A stretch of DNA of 64,000 nucleotides from Colletotrichum lupini (GCF_023278565.1 NC_064672.1:6076001-6140000), one strand, 5' to 3'; counted from the first letter of the stretch, positions 33,788 through 47,072 are shown. Numbers and translations: made by a program. Notes: a model not told the origin generated them from the sequence alone.

Positions 33788-34987
33788 ATGGCGCCGAACC
33801 AAGGCCTTGTGCATCCGACTGAGTACGACATCAAGGACAGCAATGTCGAGCTCATTGGCACGGACATTGACCACCAAGTGAAGTACAACTCTGCTGCTAC
33901 CGAGCCAGCTTGGAATGAAGGCGAAGTTGGTCAAGCCGCTGGGCTTCATGTCTGGCGTATCGAGGAGTTCGAGGTCAAGCCATGGCCTAAGGAGAAGTAT
34001 GGTCAGTTTATGGATGGCGACAGCTACATCGTCCTCAACTCGTACAAGGTTGGGAGCAAAGATGACGCCGAGAAGCTTGGGCATGACATCTTCTTCTGGC
34101 TCGGTGCCCACACATCGCAGGACGAGGCCGGTACCGCTGCGTATAAGACGGTCGAGCTCGATGAGTTTCTGCACGGGGCCGCGACGCAGCATCGTGAGCT
34201 ACAGTCGGCGCCGTCTGATGAGTTCCTAGAGCTCTTCCCTCGCATCCAAATTCGCTCTGGAGGGGTAAGATCTGGCTTCCGTCATGTCGAAGACGAGGAG
34301 CCCAAGGAGGAGATTCTCACTCTGTTGCGCATCTTCAAGAACCCGTCAGTCGGTGCCAACGGCGTTGTTGTACACGAAGTCGAGCCAACGTGGAAAAGCT
34401 TGGACGAGGACGACGTGTTCGTGCTCGACACAGGCGACAAGATTTGGCAGTGGCAGGGCAAGAGCTGCAGCCCGATGGAGAAGGCCAAGGCTGCTCAGGT
34501 TGTCAACGACATGACGCTGGCGAAGCACATCGACGTCGAGGTTCTGGCCCAAGAAGAATCGAGATCTCGCGTTATCGTCACCCTTCTCGGAGGTGACGAT
34601 GACACGCCTCAGTCTGGCTTCCACTGCCCCAGACCAGTTCGATCAGCATCCAAGGCACACGCCGGCGAGCGACCTCAGAAGCTTTTTCGCCTCAGCGATG
34701 CTTCCGGGGAGCTCAGATTCGACCTCGTCAAGGATGGCAGCAAGGCTGCTCTCTCGGACTTTGAAGAGCAAGACGTGTTCCTCTTGGATGACGCGGGCCG
34801 AGCCGTTTGGGTGTGGGAAGGACAGGGTGCAAGCCGGGGAGAGAAGGCCAACTGGCTCAGAGTTGCCCAGGCGTATGTTCGCCAATTGCAGGGGGGCTCT
34901 GAGGCCGATGAGGCTCATCTCACACCTGTCGCCAAGGTGACTCAGGGCAACGAGAGCAGGGCGTTCTTGAAGGCCGTGGCAGTTTGA
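33788..34987 (+). CDS. Gelsolin-repeat protein (severin/fragmin-like)
   Basis: A single exon of 399 residues from the ATG at 33788; upstream in-frame sequence lacks another ATG. Three gelsolin-type repeats can be seen: about 50-155 (GLHVWRIEEFEVKPWP, GDSYIVLNSYK, DIFFWLGAHTSQDEAG), 175-265 (LLRIFKNP, DDVFVLDTGDKIWQWQG, MEKAKAAQ) and 298-395 (KLFRLSDASG, DVFLLDDAGRAVWVWEG, GEKANWLRVAQAYV). The three-repeat layout is that of severin and fragmin, calcium-regulated proteins that sever and cap actin filaments in the cytosol. Repeat 1 keeps the conserved W-R-I, D-S-Y and F-W-L-G positions and the D-E-A-G acidic patch near calcium-binding sites. Activity is inferred from architecture. No damage seen. 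Confidence 0.85.
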   Translation: MAPNQGLVHPTEYDIKDSNVELIGTDIDHQVKYNSAATEPAWNEGEVGQAAGLHVWRIEEFEVKPWPKEKYGQFMDGDSYIVLNSYKVGSKDDAEKLGHDIFFWLGAHTSQDEAGTAAYKTVELDEFLHGAATQHRELQSAPSDEFLELFPRIQIRSGGVRSGFRHVEDEEPKEEILTLLRIFKNPSVGANGVVVHEVEPTWKSLDEDDVFVLDTGDKIWQWQGKSCSPMEKAKAAQVVNDMTLAKHIDVEVLAQEESRSRVIVTLLGGDDDTPQSGFHCPRPVRSASKAHAGERPQKLFRLSDASGELRFDLVKDGSKAALSDFEEQDVFLLDDAGRAVWVWEGQGASRGEKANWLRVAQAYVRQLQGGSEADEAHLTPVAKVTQGNESRAFLKAVAV

Positions 34988-37900
34988 TGGGTACTGCATC
35001 GCATAAATACGAAAAGGAAGGGCTCGTGGGTCTCTGGCTAGCCGCTAGGTTCAGGATGTAGATGATCTCGAATAAGGGTCTTCCGTTGATCGTGTACTGT
35101 CCAGCCAATTGAAGTGGCCATTACCTCGGGTATACTCTGGTGATTCTTCTGCGAACATGTGATGTTGATGCTGGAACGAACAAGACCAACTGTCTACAAG
35201 AGATGGGCAATGACAATTGATGCAATGCGCAGTTTGAACAGAGGTGTCGTCAACGGAGATGGGATTGGAGGGGCAGCGGAGGACGGAGCTTGTGATCCGG
35301 GAAAGGCCAGGCAAGGCAGGAAGTCACGCGTCGTCGTGCCTGCTTCCAAGCCTGACATGTGCCTGCCTCGTTCCTGCCAGATAGAGGGCGATCGGCCATC
35401 GTCAGCAGGAACACCACAAACAGCAAGCGCTAACGCAGCTCCGGGCAGGAACAAGATGGAAAATGCATTTTTTTCCAGCTTCCATGGCACCGACACCTCC
35501 AGGCACTCTCCTTCCCCCCGTTGAATGCCGGCAGAGCCTGCTCTTTCCCATGCACTTGGAGCGGCAGTCGTCTTTCCTTGGCAGGGGATCCTGAGATGAG
35601 CTGCGATCCAGTGCTACTTGGATGGGCCTGATGATGGTTTTTGTCGTCCATGCCAGTAAGCTAGCGATTATGAGTACTAGCAGGCTAACATCGGTAGAAA
35701 GACGCCGCGAGTACTTTGATATGGAGCACGTAGACGGCTGGCGGGGATAGTCACATGCGGTAGCTGTAGCAGAATTGGAAGAATAAACGAATACTCAATT
35801 ACAGAAGCAGACCAAAGTCGTCCGACTATGGAATCTATGGTATCTTTCCCTTCCCATGAACGCCTCTCGACTATTATCCGCCCGCGATTAGTTCTCCGTC
35901 ATTTCGGCGTCTTTTCTGTAGCCACGGGCGGTCAACGCCAACGCGACGAAGAATGGACTCTGACCCTGCCGTACCACATCCACCCTCTGCCAGTCACACA
36001 CGTTTTCCGTTCCGCCTTGCGTTTCCCATATGCCCGACGAGGTCAATCGTCTTACTTTCCGCCGTACTGGCTCATAATTCTTGCGATATTCTCCGCGGCT
36101 CTAGCCTGGTGGCGCGTCTCACTGGCCGCAACGTCCTCGCTTCGGAATGCGGCGCCATACGCGGTAGGTTCGTCGGACGCTGGTTGGTTCTGGTACATCG
36201 AAGTTCGTCGTTGGGCGAGCTCTTTCTTAGATTCCTTTGACGAGTGCTTGTGTGATCCCTTCGAGGAGGAATGGCTAGAACCCGTTGGATTAGTACATCA
36301 GCCTGACGCGCATCTTCTCCCATCACACCCATCGCCCGGGGCCGGATCATGTACCCGCTGTAAGCTGACTGTCCAGAATGCGCCATGTTTGCCTGTGGGA
36401 AGGATGGGCAGTGTGCGCAAAGTTGTGGGCGTAAATCGTGAATGACTGATCTTCAAAGAATCAGGTAGCTAGCTGTTCGTGAGGTTCCGAATCTGACCGT
36501 TGGTGTGTGAAGTGTGCAGGTTCCTCAGGATCCAACTTGGCAGGTTTAAATACGGCCAGCGTGCAGAGCGCGCGAACCATTGCTTTCCAAATTCGAGGTT
36601 TGAAGGAGACATAATACACTTCCGACCCTTGCATGGCTGAGCTTGGTCTAGGGGAACAGCGAGTGTCTTTGCAATGTGTTGCGTCAGGTGGAATGCGGCC
36701 GTTCAACGAATAGAAGGCTCAAACGGCTACCCGACACCAAAGTCGATGGAGTCGGCTCAATTACAATGCCGCAGTATGGGCAGTAACGTTGAGGGACGGC
36801 GTGCCATTCGAATCGAGGGAGCAGGTCTCCGGCAGGGGGGCGAGGTTGCCGAAGGATTCAATCCTGTGGTCCAATCGTTGTCTTGTTCCTGTTAGTCCTT
36901 TTCAGCCTGGTAAGGCGTCCCAGTCTGTTCCGCCCCCACCCCAAGCACACAATGGGCCCCACAGGTTGGTTGAATGTTCTCAAGCAGTGTGCCGGTGTTC
37001 CTGAAAAGACAGTGAAGTCGGAATTGAGTCGTTGTGGTTCCGATGAGTTGCAGCTCATACATCGTGCTGTCTGTGAAGTAAGTAGATAGCAGTGGTTTTG
37101 ATAGCATCCTCAACCTCAAGCACGGATGCTCAAGCCCTCTGGTGCGATGAGCGTGAGCACTGAATGCTTTCCAAGAGGTTTGGTAATGTCAAGTAACTGA
37201 CATGAGGTGTATCTTTCGCTTGAAAGAACCATCAACATTGGTCGCCCAAGCCGCGTGGACACCTTTGAAGATCTTTCGCATTGTAAGTTGTCTGCAACGA
37301 AGCTGGAGCATTGCCAAGGCCGGTCCAGACCAAGTTGATCGTAACTTGCAATGACGAAATCCGTTCGTCCGGCTAAATCAGCCAGATAGGAGACTGATGC
37401 GCAAAACCAAAGGCCATCGAGTGTGCTGGACTTGACTTCAAGCTCTTCGATCTCTCAGGCGTCCCACTGGACGACCGAAAGTCCCGTGCATGAGCCTGTA
37501 AGTCGCAGGTATGCGGGATGAAAGATGCTTCCTATTCGAGATTAATCACTGATTACGGTTATTGGCTGTGATGTGAACGAAGACCTGCCAACTTTGGCAA
37601 GCGGGCGTTGGGACTGTGTGACTTGAGAGGGATTGGGAGGGGAGGCTCCTGAGGTGAGCTCATGCAAATAGAAGTGGAAAAAGCTCCACGGGCAGCACAG
37701 ATTGGATGTAAGCGCTATCCAATGCGATGAGCCGACTCTCGTTGATGTGGCGCATAAATCTGCCTTGCCGAGAGTGAATGAGATCCAATCGTCGATGAGG
37801 TGGTGATGAGAAAGATGTGTTGAGAAAAGGGGGGCGCTTCCAGGTTCCAGATGATGCAACGTGACGCAGGCAAGAGGCCTCCGCGCGGGGCTTGCAGCTG

Positions 37901-39745
37901 GTCGCCAGCCGCCTCGTTTGCTGCCTCACGGTGTCTTGTTCAAGGCATCCATGGTTCGCAATCTGAGAAAGGCGTCCGAATTGCCTCGTTCGAAGAAAGT
38001 TGTCCGCCGATGGGTCGCCCAAAACATTGGTCGCCTCGCGATTTCGGTGGCTGCCTGGCCATGTGTTGCCGGATGCTCTCAGGTGGTCTTGCTGAACCGG
38101 AAATATCGAGCTTGACGAAGCGAGAAGATTGTGGTGAAAGTCGTAAAACTGTTCGAAGACCAGTTTGACCAGAATCGGCAGGAAATCTGTTTGTAGGTCT
38201 TGTCCAAAGTATGGCGTTCGCTAGAATATGGTCGATTTGGCGAATTGGAATTGGGGGCCGAAAGAGTTCATTCAGAGCGCAAATCGAGAGGGAGGGGGAC
38301 GGGAATGGGCAGACGTATATGTAGGGCTGACCCAAAAGCATGGAGTAATGCCAAAGACGAAAGAATCCAGGTTGCCGGGAAAGAAGTCCTAGAGCAAGAT
38401 TCCGTAGACGTGGGATGGGATTCTCGAGGACTTAAATGAAGATGGCATCAGGACTTTACGTCTCATCAGCGCGAGAGTTCACATCCGGTTGGCTACGGCG
38501 GCGCGCAGGTATCCCTGGTGTGATGTGCTCCGCCACAACGGCCATTTCTATTGGCTCAAGTACGGGAATCCTCCAGGCAGCAGGGCTTTCCCTTTCAAAA
38601 CCGTCCAATGAAGGCACGAAGCGTACCCTCAGCCCTATACACTTGTCGCACACCAACCAATCAGTCAGCGAGTGATACCCTGGCCCGCGAGCACTGAGGT
38701 TTGAGCACCTCTCTCTCCCGTTACCTCTGCAACTCTGCATGACAATGTGGCTGGCTGCATTTACCCCATTGATTGCACCTGGTAAATTCGCTGGCACGGT
38801 ATAGCTTGATATAAGGCAAGGCAAGGTAAGTCGAAGCAAGGTACCTTGGAAAGTACGACCGAGCAGCAGTCCGGCCCCCCGATAACCATGCCGAGATCTT
38901 TGGGGGCCACGCTTTGCCTGAAAGGGCATGGATAAACAGGTACTCGAAGGGAAGATATACATCTGACTGTCATGAGCGGGGTGTTTATAAGATTATAGAA
39001 GATCGAAAAAACAAGCCATTGTCTTCTTTAGTCGAGTAAGGTCTTGAAAATGTCATGTTGATCAAAGTGCTTGTAGGTAGAAGCCCGGTGGTGGCCGACG
39101 CCCCATAATAATATCGGCCCCACTCAAGTGCCGAAAGTGGATTGCCCGCGCCGGCCTCGCCAACTGCAGTAAGACGGTAGGCACCTGACTGTGTTCTTCA
39201 GGTCCGGTGGGCCCCAAGCTTACATAAGATCAGACACTGAAGGCACCTGAGGTGCCTTATGCTAAGGTTCCCAAGGGATTCTAGGCACAACAATCAAGAG
39301 CAACCTAAGCCTGCAGTGTTCCCTCCTGAAGCTTTCCCCTTGATACGCGCGTGTCCTTGGGTTCACCCTTCTAAGCGTCTCGAGCTCTACATCTGACATC
39401 ACCTTTCAGGGAAAACACATGGGCGCCTAGGCATTTATTCTTTTATCAGCGCGTAAGGTAGCTGGAGTAGACAATCTTAACGTGAATCTATCCGCCTTTT
39501 CAAACTAGCAAGTTACAGCATAGCCAGACAAACGTAAGGCGATGAGAATGCAGAAGTCAAAGTTAGAGCTCCCGGGGTTGGGGAGTCGCTACTCATCTAC
39601 CAACCACTCATCTTGTGGTGGTCTAAACCTGTAGTCTAGCACCTAAAGCTACTGTCCGTCCCCTACACCTTTTCCACGCCCTGATAAACGCCTTGTTTGC
39701 ATATGTCACGAGTTATAGCACGCAGCAATGGGCATACGGAGTGTA
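34988..39745. other. 4.8-kb gene-poor margin next to the AT-rich block
   Basis: Normal base composition but no convincing gene. The longest frame (plus 35828..36445) contains one hydrophobic stretch but no family features or introns, and opposite-strand frames of similar length compete with it. A short GGCAAG/GGTAAG repeat-like tract lies near 38,815-38,845 and a palindrome at 39,240-39,258. Decayed genes near the repeat block are possible, but I cannot name one. Confidence 0.4.
39240..39258. repeat. Short perfect palindrome AAGGCACC-TGA-GGTGCCTT
   Basis: 8-bp arms around a 3-bp centre, 500 bp before the AT-rich boundary. Its role is unknown. Confidence 0.7.
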
Positions 39746-40777
39746 GTAAAAGTAGCTTAACTATTAAAGTAGAAATAGATAAAAGCAAAAGGTCTATATA
39801 TACGATATTTAAAATAGATACGTAATTTAATACGTAACGGGTACTTTATAAAGTACGATTACTATTCTTATTACGTAATATACTCCCTAATTATTACTAT
39901 TAGGGAGCTATTATACTTAAAATAGAATTTCTAAATAGCTTTATAAAGGCTTAATTTAGTTAAATATAAATAAAGAAAAAATAAGTATAAGGGATATACG
40001 TTTTTTAAACTACGTTTATTATAAATATATCCTTTTATTTAAAATAAATAGAATCCTAACCCGGAATAGTATATATTTTACTACTTTTAGTATATAAATT
40101 ATTAAGAGCGAGGCTACTTAGTTACTTTATATATATCTAAATTCTTATAGTATTACTTAGTTATTATTTTTCTTTTCTTTTTTAATTTTTTATAATTATT
40201 ATAAGTACTCCTATTTATTACGCGCGCGCGCTTATACTATCGAATTATTTACTAATTTTATTTTATATATAAATATTTAATATATTTAGAAATAATAATC
40301 AGTTTTATACAATTTTTATAATACCTCTTTTATATATATTATATAGTTTATTAAGAATTTAAATAAGTAATAATATTAATAAGCCCCTTTAAGTCGTTAC
40401 TTTTTTTTATAACTTCTTATTTATTTATTAAAGCCTAGCTACCGAGCTCTTTTTTCTTAGTTAAGAAGATATTAAAGTTATTAATTAAAATATTAAGAAC
40501 TTTATTAAGTTCGAGGCTCTTTTTAATAATTATAATAAGGGTAATAATAAAGTAAATAATAATAATAAGAGCTTTAAAAAGCTTTTACTTATCCCCTCTT
40601 TAAAATCTAAAAATAAAAATAAGACTAGTTTAAATAATAAGCCCTTTAAAAAAAGTATATTATATACTTATTATTTTAAGAGTTTATATTTAATATTATT
40701 TTAAGGTTTAAAAAATATAAAACTAGCTTTTTTTTAAAAAGTAATAAAAAATAAAAAAGAACGCCGAGAGGCTAAAG
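39746..40777. other. RIP-damaged sequence left of the first gypsy element
   Basis: Very A/T-rich, no open frame, no recognised relic. It is the left part of whatever the first gypsy element inserted into; the right part resumes at 47,073. Confidence 0.5.
40774..40777 (+). repeat. Target site duplication AAAG, left copy
   Basis: AAAG directly precedes the left LTR and recurs directly after the right LTR (47,073-47,076). Confidence 0.6.
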
Positions 40778-40989
40778 TATCACGGCGCTGGGCACTGGGC
40801 CCCTTGGCGCCTAGGCCTCAGGCACCCAACGGACCCCCTATGGGTCACGTGACTACTAGACCGCTAGGCCCAAAAGCCCAGCGCCCCAGATTCCGCCTAC
40901 TGGTCTACTTTTTCCCTCTTTATATTAAGTTACGTTTATTAAGTTAATATAGTAGCGTTCCGACCTACCTCGAGTTCCCTTTTATAACA
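40778..40989 (+). repeat. Left LTR of gypsy copy 1
   Basis: 212 bp. It starts TATCAC, a mutated TGTCAC-type terminus, and ends ATAACA. It aligns along its full length with 46,861-47,072 with only transitions, about 28 in total. Confidence 0.9.
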
Positions 40990-41149
40990 CTACTTAACGT
41001 TTATTATAATTCCTTTTTTAGAAACGGAACGATAATATTTTAACCTATTTAATCCGCTATAATAAATAGTTACCTTTATTAAAAAAAAGCGCGACGCTAA
41101 GTAATAGCTAACTAATTAACTACGCAGAGTAATTAATACCCCCTAAATA

Positions 41150-44100
41150 TATACCCCCTTTACTAGACGTTATAGTCCGAGATAAGAGCCGAGGAGGGTA
41201 AATATCTCTTTATACTAATGATTTCTAGTAGGGTCGCTACTTATATAAGTAGCGCTAGAGCGTTATAAGCGTTAATAAGAATATTAAACTCCCTATATTT
41301 AACCCTAAGGTCGACCTCTCTAACTAGCCCGTAAAGTAACTCCTACCCTCTATTACGTAGGCCGATCGACTTAAGTACTTCCGTTACGTTAATAACGAGC
41401 TCGCGTCCCTTATTTAGATTCGTAACGAGGGTCTCTTTAGTAATACTAAATAGTACGATACTAACCTTAAGTTTATTTAGGACCTATACGATTAAGATAA
41501 GGGCGTTACCCTTTAGGCCTAGGTTGAGAGCTAACTAAAGATGCGTATCGCTTAGTACTACTTTAAATAAGTACTTATTTCTATAGTCGGCTAGCTAAGT
41601 AATAGTACCGAGCGGCTTTATAAAATAACTAAGGAAAATATTAAAGTTATACGTACTATTATTATAGAGCTTTAGAATATTAAGAAGTAGTTAGACCGCG
41701 CCTTTTATATTAATACTACGCTTAGCGAGCGCGTTAAGTAGCTAAAAAACGGCTCTATAGCTAATATTAATAATAGCGAGCGTAGAGGCGATACTTATTA
41801 TATACTAAAGTAGTACCTTATTAAACTCGAGGTATAGGGTAGTCGCAAGAATATACTAGCCTCGGTATACTAGCCCTCTTATAGATTTAAAATACCCGAC
41901 GTCCCTATTTTTATAAGTAATAACGACGATAAGGGGCTAAAGTTCTCTTACTAGCTTTAGTATATTATAAAGCGCCTCGAGAACGCGAACTTTAGTACTA
42001 ATAGATACTACTTAGAGTACGTTATTAATAAGGTCGGCGGTACTGCGGTAAAGTTTATTTACCTTATACTAACTTCTAATAAGATTATTATAATAAACTA
42101 GCTACTATATAAGCTTAAATTAGCCTATACTAACCCTATTACGGTAGACGACGCTAGTTAGAAGCTAGACGCCCTCTTTATTACCCTTAAGGACGTTTAT
42201 TAAAAGCGCTCTATTTTTATAGAGCTTACCCGCGTTAGTAAGCTCCTTAAGTCCTAGTAAAAGTACTGCTTTTATAATAAGCTCTTAATTTACTTTTAGA
42301 ACTAAGCTATTTCGAAATACTTAGATAAGGACGCGACCTTTTAAAAGTATACTAAGTATGTTACTTAGCTCGCTAATATAATATAACCCTTATTAACTAG
42401 TAATAGGGCCCCTAAGAGCACTATACCTACCCGTACCGCCCTTATTAAAAGAGGAGGTAGAGGTAGTAATACTACTAAATAGAATACCTATAACCGAACT
42501 ATAGGCCGCGAGACTATCCCTAAGGCTCTATATTAAAAGCTTAAGGATAGCGGTACTTACTTTGTCTATAATAAGCCTAGCTACGTCTCCCGGGACTATC
42601 TTAAGAAGCTAGATACTACTATAATAGCTATAGACGCTACTAATAAGTAGTACGTCTTAGACTTAGAAAACTAAGCCCCTTAGTATAAGTAACCTCCTAG
42701 CTAGGGAATAAGTATAAAGACAGAAGATTAGTAATTTATTTAGTAAACTTATAAGATCTTATAGGGGGGCAGCCTCTCGAGATCGAGCTTATAATAGTAT
42801 TTAATAAATATAGAATTTACTTAAAAACCTTACTTAATATATGAGCTAATAGGTACGGATTTATAAATAACTACATAACCTTATTATTATAAGAATTCTA
42901 CGCAGCCTTATTTAGTAAATTACTATGCCCTATCCCTACTATTAGATTTAATAGCGAGCGATTAAAAGACGCTAGTATAATATAAATTACTAATTTATAT
43001 ATTAATTACCGGGTCCTCTTAAAAATACCCCTACTCTAACTTAATATAGGGCGCTATAACCTAATCCTAGGGTAGAAGTAGTTCGAGTATTATAGAGTTA
43101 ACTTAAATATATACCGTAGGCACCTAATATAGCCCGAGGATCTACTATTATAAGATACCCCCTTTACTATTATTAGGGATATAAAGGACCTATATACTCC
43201 TAAGGTTATTAACATATAATATTAAATCGATACCGAGCGATAGTAGGAAATATTTAAGATAGATATAGTACAGTATAATAAATAACTATAAAAGAAGCGG
43301 GCACTACCTAAACCTACTAAAATACTTTATTAACTATAGGGCTCGCGAGACTAATATATATAGCGGTTTAATAATACTAAAAATACTTGGAAAATGAATC
43401 GCGCGCTTATTAGTACGCTATCGACCTTTTTAAAAAAGACTAAACCCGTATAGACCTCTACTTAGCGTAAGGGAGCTAATACTACCCTTAATATTACCTT
43501 TATTAGCGCCCTAGCGTTTAAGACTAACCTAAAGCACGAGGACGTCGAACTAGGCTCTATATTATTATATAAGCTAGATTATATAATTAAGGATAAGTAA
43601 GTAGGATAAGAGGACCCCCTAAAAGGCGATAATTAAGAGACCCGAGACCTTATTACTACGAAGCTTCTAGAGGTACTAAAGCCTTAGACCGACGTTTTTA
43701 ATAAAATAGCGAGCGATATGCTAGTATTATACCGTAGCTACGACTATAAAATAGAGCTCGTAGAGGGAGGCCGAGAGAAGCTTACCTACTACCCCCTTTA
43801 TAAATAATTAGTACCTAAGCTAGAAATAACTAGAGCCTACTTTCTAGAGCACCTTAATAAAGGATTTATCGAGCTTAGTAACGCGCCCTTTATATTACTT
43901 ATACTATTTATTAAAAAACACGACGGTAGCTTACGATTCTATATTAACTTTAGGAAACTAAACGAGATTATAAAGAAAGATCGGTACCCTCTACTTCTAA
44001 TTAATAAGACGCTAACGCGGCTAAGCTGAGCTAAGGTATTTACTAAACTCAATATTAAATAAGCTTTTTACTATATCCGCCTCGACCCTACTTTAAAAGA

Positions 44101-46700
44101 CCTCACGACTTTTTATACTTATTACGGGGTATATAAATATAAAGTACTACCCTTTAGCCTCTATAATAGGCTAGCCACGTACTAGTAATATATAAACGAC
44201 GTATTAATAGAGTACTTAGACGATTTTTATACTACGTATATAGACAATATCCTAATCTTTTTAAACGACCCCTTATAGTACTACGAGCACGTTATAAGGG
44301 TATTAGATTGCTTACGAAAAGCTAGATTATAGACTAATATTAAGAAGTATAAATTTAGCGTTATTACTACGAAATACTTAGGTTTCGTCGTTAGTATTAA
44401 TAGTATATAACCCGACGAAAATAAGGTCTCTATTATAAGAAACTAGAAGCCGCTTATATTACTTAAGGGTATCTAATTATTCCTTAGTTTTTATAATTTT
44501 TATAAGAGGTTTATAAAGGACTACGGGCGCCTAGCTAGATTACTAACAAAGCTAATTAGTAAAGGCGTGCCCTTTTAATTCGATACTAATTACGATACTA
44601 CGTTCGAAGTACTAAAACTAGCCCTTATAACGGTACTTATACTCCGCTATTTTAAGCTTAAGCTACTTATATACCTAGAGACTAACGCGTTAGACTTAGT
44701 ATACGCTAGAGCCCTAGTTTAATAGTAAATAAATAATAGCCTATAATACCCCGTAGCGTTCTATTTAAAAACTATAAACGGCGCGGAGCTTAATTATACT
44801 ATATATAATAAAGAGATATTAATAATAGTAGTTTACTTAGAGGAGTAGCGCGCGGAACTAGTTAGCTACTACTAGAAGTTCGATATTATTATAAACTACT
44901 AGCCGCTCTTATTCTTTATAACGAAGCGTCTCCTTAACTTATAATAGGCCCGCTAAGCTAGCGCCCTAGCCGACTTTAATTTTTAGATTTAGTATTACTT
45001 AGGATAGGAAAATGTGCTCGCCGACGCTCTATTAAGAAAGAACGAGGATATTAGGACTTAATAAGTACTAAAAGAGGCTAACCGAACCTAGGTCCTATTA
45101 CTACTAGAGCTATTATTACTAGATATTACTACTAAGCTACGAGCGCTATTAAAAAACGCGGCGCAGTAGCCCGAGCTCGTAGTTAGAGCCCTTATGCCGG
45201 AGGACGAGCTTTAGGGGTACTTACTAATTAAAAAGGTGCTAAAGCTTAACTATAACTTAATAATAGTATCGCTTATTTTAATATAAGCGCTAGTAGCCGA
45301 GGGCCGCGAGCGTTAGAAGATTTAGGATAATAAATTACTTATAATAAACGGTAAGCTCGTTATGCCCGAGGAGGATAATTTATATACTATAGTTATCTAA
45401 GAGGTATATAAATAGAGGCTCCTAGCGCACCCGGGGCATAATAAAGTAGTTAAGATAATTAAGTAACGGTACTACTAGCCTGGCCTTATAGTAAATATCT
45501 ACTAGTATATTAAAAACTACTATACGTGCCGTTGCTCTTAAAAACCCTATAACAGGCCCCCGGGGGAGCTGAGGCCTCTACTTATACTTAACTACCCGTA
45601 GTAATATATTTCGATAGACTTTATAACGGTGCCCCCCGACTAGAAGGGCTACGATATAATATACGTTATAGTTAATAAACTAGGTAAAAGAGCTATGTTA
45701 GTACCCTATTATAAAACTACTACTGCGCGGGATATAAATAGGATATTTTATAAACGAGTATTACTAATCTTTAGGCTACCCGAGATTATTATTTCTAACC
45801 GCGGTCCTTAGTTTATATTAGATTTCTAGGGGGAGCTATATAGGCTTTATAGCGTTAAGCTATAGTTATTAATAATAAACTACCCGTAAATAGATAGTTA
45901 GATAGAGATCTTAAACTAATATATCCTCTAATAGCTACGACCCTTAGTTAACTACTACTAAGATAACTAAAATAATATACTACCCGTAATAGACTTTACC
46001 TACGCAGCCCAACTTAGTAAAACTACGGGACTATTACTTTATAAGGTTAAATTTAGCCACTAGTTTTAACTATTTTTTAACTAGGCTACTAGAACCCGAC
46101 GCTTTAACTTAACTAGAGAGAGGCTTAACCGTACTAAGGCTTAGAGAATAGCCCAAGGTATTTACGAGGCCTAGGAGATTACTAAAGGTAATATAGGAGT
46201 TGCCTAAACGAGATATTAAAAATACGCTAATTACTACCGACGGCTTAATAACCTAAAGATTAGCGATAGGGTGTTTATAAACATATCTTATTAAAAAACA
46301 TAAGACGCTAATAAACTACGATAGCCCTAGGCTAGCCCCTAGTTTATTACTAGCGCTAGCTTAAGTAGTATATAGATTATAGAACTATCTATAGGGAGCA
46401 AAGCCTACCCGGTTTTCTACCTAAGTAAGCTAAAAAAGGCTATAGAGGACCCCCTACTTAGATAATACTAAGACCCCCGGCCGCCGATCCTCTATAGCTC
46501 GGACGAGCCCGAGTATAAGGTCTCGTAAGTAGTTAAATCGTAAGTATAATACGGTAAGTTATAATACTAGGCTAATTAAAAAGGGTATAATAAGGACCCT
46601 ATATAGTACGACGTAGAGAGCTTTTACTATACGCCGGCGGCCCTATAGGCGTTTTATAAGTAATACCTAACGGCTATAGGATTACTAAAAAACCTCGTAT
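41150..46700 (+). pseudogene. gag-pol relic of gypsy copy 1
   Basis: Continuous relic of one long polyprotein. Stops fall mostly at positions where Trp or Gln is expected, and substitutions are of the G-to-A or C-to-T kind (Asp to Asn, Cys to Tyr, Gly to Ser). RT reads RFYINFRKLNEI near 43,930-43,965, and the RNase H/integrase boundary has ENVLADALLRKNED near 45,010-45,055. Confidence 0.85.
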
Positions 46701-46860
46701 TATAAATAGAGGTAGCGGCTAGTAATAGCCCGGCCCTACTACGGGCCGACGATAACGTAGTAGCTGCCCTTATTATAGGCTTATAAGAGGAAATTATAAA
46801 GGGTTAGAATAGGGAATTAAGCGCTATAAATAGCGCCTTTTGCGCCGGAGGGGGGGGTAA

Positions 46861-47072
46861 TGTTATGGCACTAGGTACTAGGCCCCTTAGTGCCTAGGCC
46901 TTAGGTACCTAACGGACCCCCTATGGGTTACGTGACTGCTAGACTGCTAGGCCTAAAAGCCTAGCGCCCTAGATTCTACCTACTAGTCTACTTTTTCCTT
47001 CTTTATGTTGAGTTACGTTTATTAGGTTAATATAGTAGCGTTCCGACCTGCCTCGAGTTCCCTTTTGTGACA
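46861..47072 (+). repeat. Right LTR of gypsy copy 1
   Basis: 212 bp. It starts TGTTATGG and ends GTGACA, keeping the TG...CA ends. It is more damaged than the left LTR over its first 150 bp and less damaged over its last 60 bp. Confidence 0.9.

Larger units (their letters stand above)
40778..47072 (+). mobile_element. Full-length Ty3/gypsy chromovirus-type retrotransposon, copy 1 (RIP-inactivated)
   Basis: 6,295 bp bounded by 212-bp LTRs and an AAAG target duplication. Internal order on the plus strand: gag with a mutated CCHC knuckle (42,558-42,599, cysteines and His changed to Tyr), protease (about 42,830, ANRYGFINN after a degraded active-site Asp), reverse transcriptase (43,860-44,420, with YIDNILIF at 44,238-44,260 where the family has a second Asp), RNase H (44,760-45,060), integrase with an HPGH zinc-finger start (45,427) and core to about 46,100, and a chromodomain-like end (46,555-46,680). 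The protease-RT-RNase H-integrase order marks gypsy, and the C-terminal chromodomain marks chromoviruses. A G-rich polypurine tract ends just before the right LTR (46,849-46,857). Many in-frame TAG/TAA codons make it non-coding. Confidence 0.9.

Noticed and set aside
35828..36445. 205-codon plus-strand frame with one hydrophobic stretch
   Set aside because: Arg/Ser/Pro-rich composition, a single incidental hydrophobic run, and overlapping frames of similar quality.
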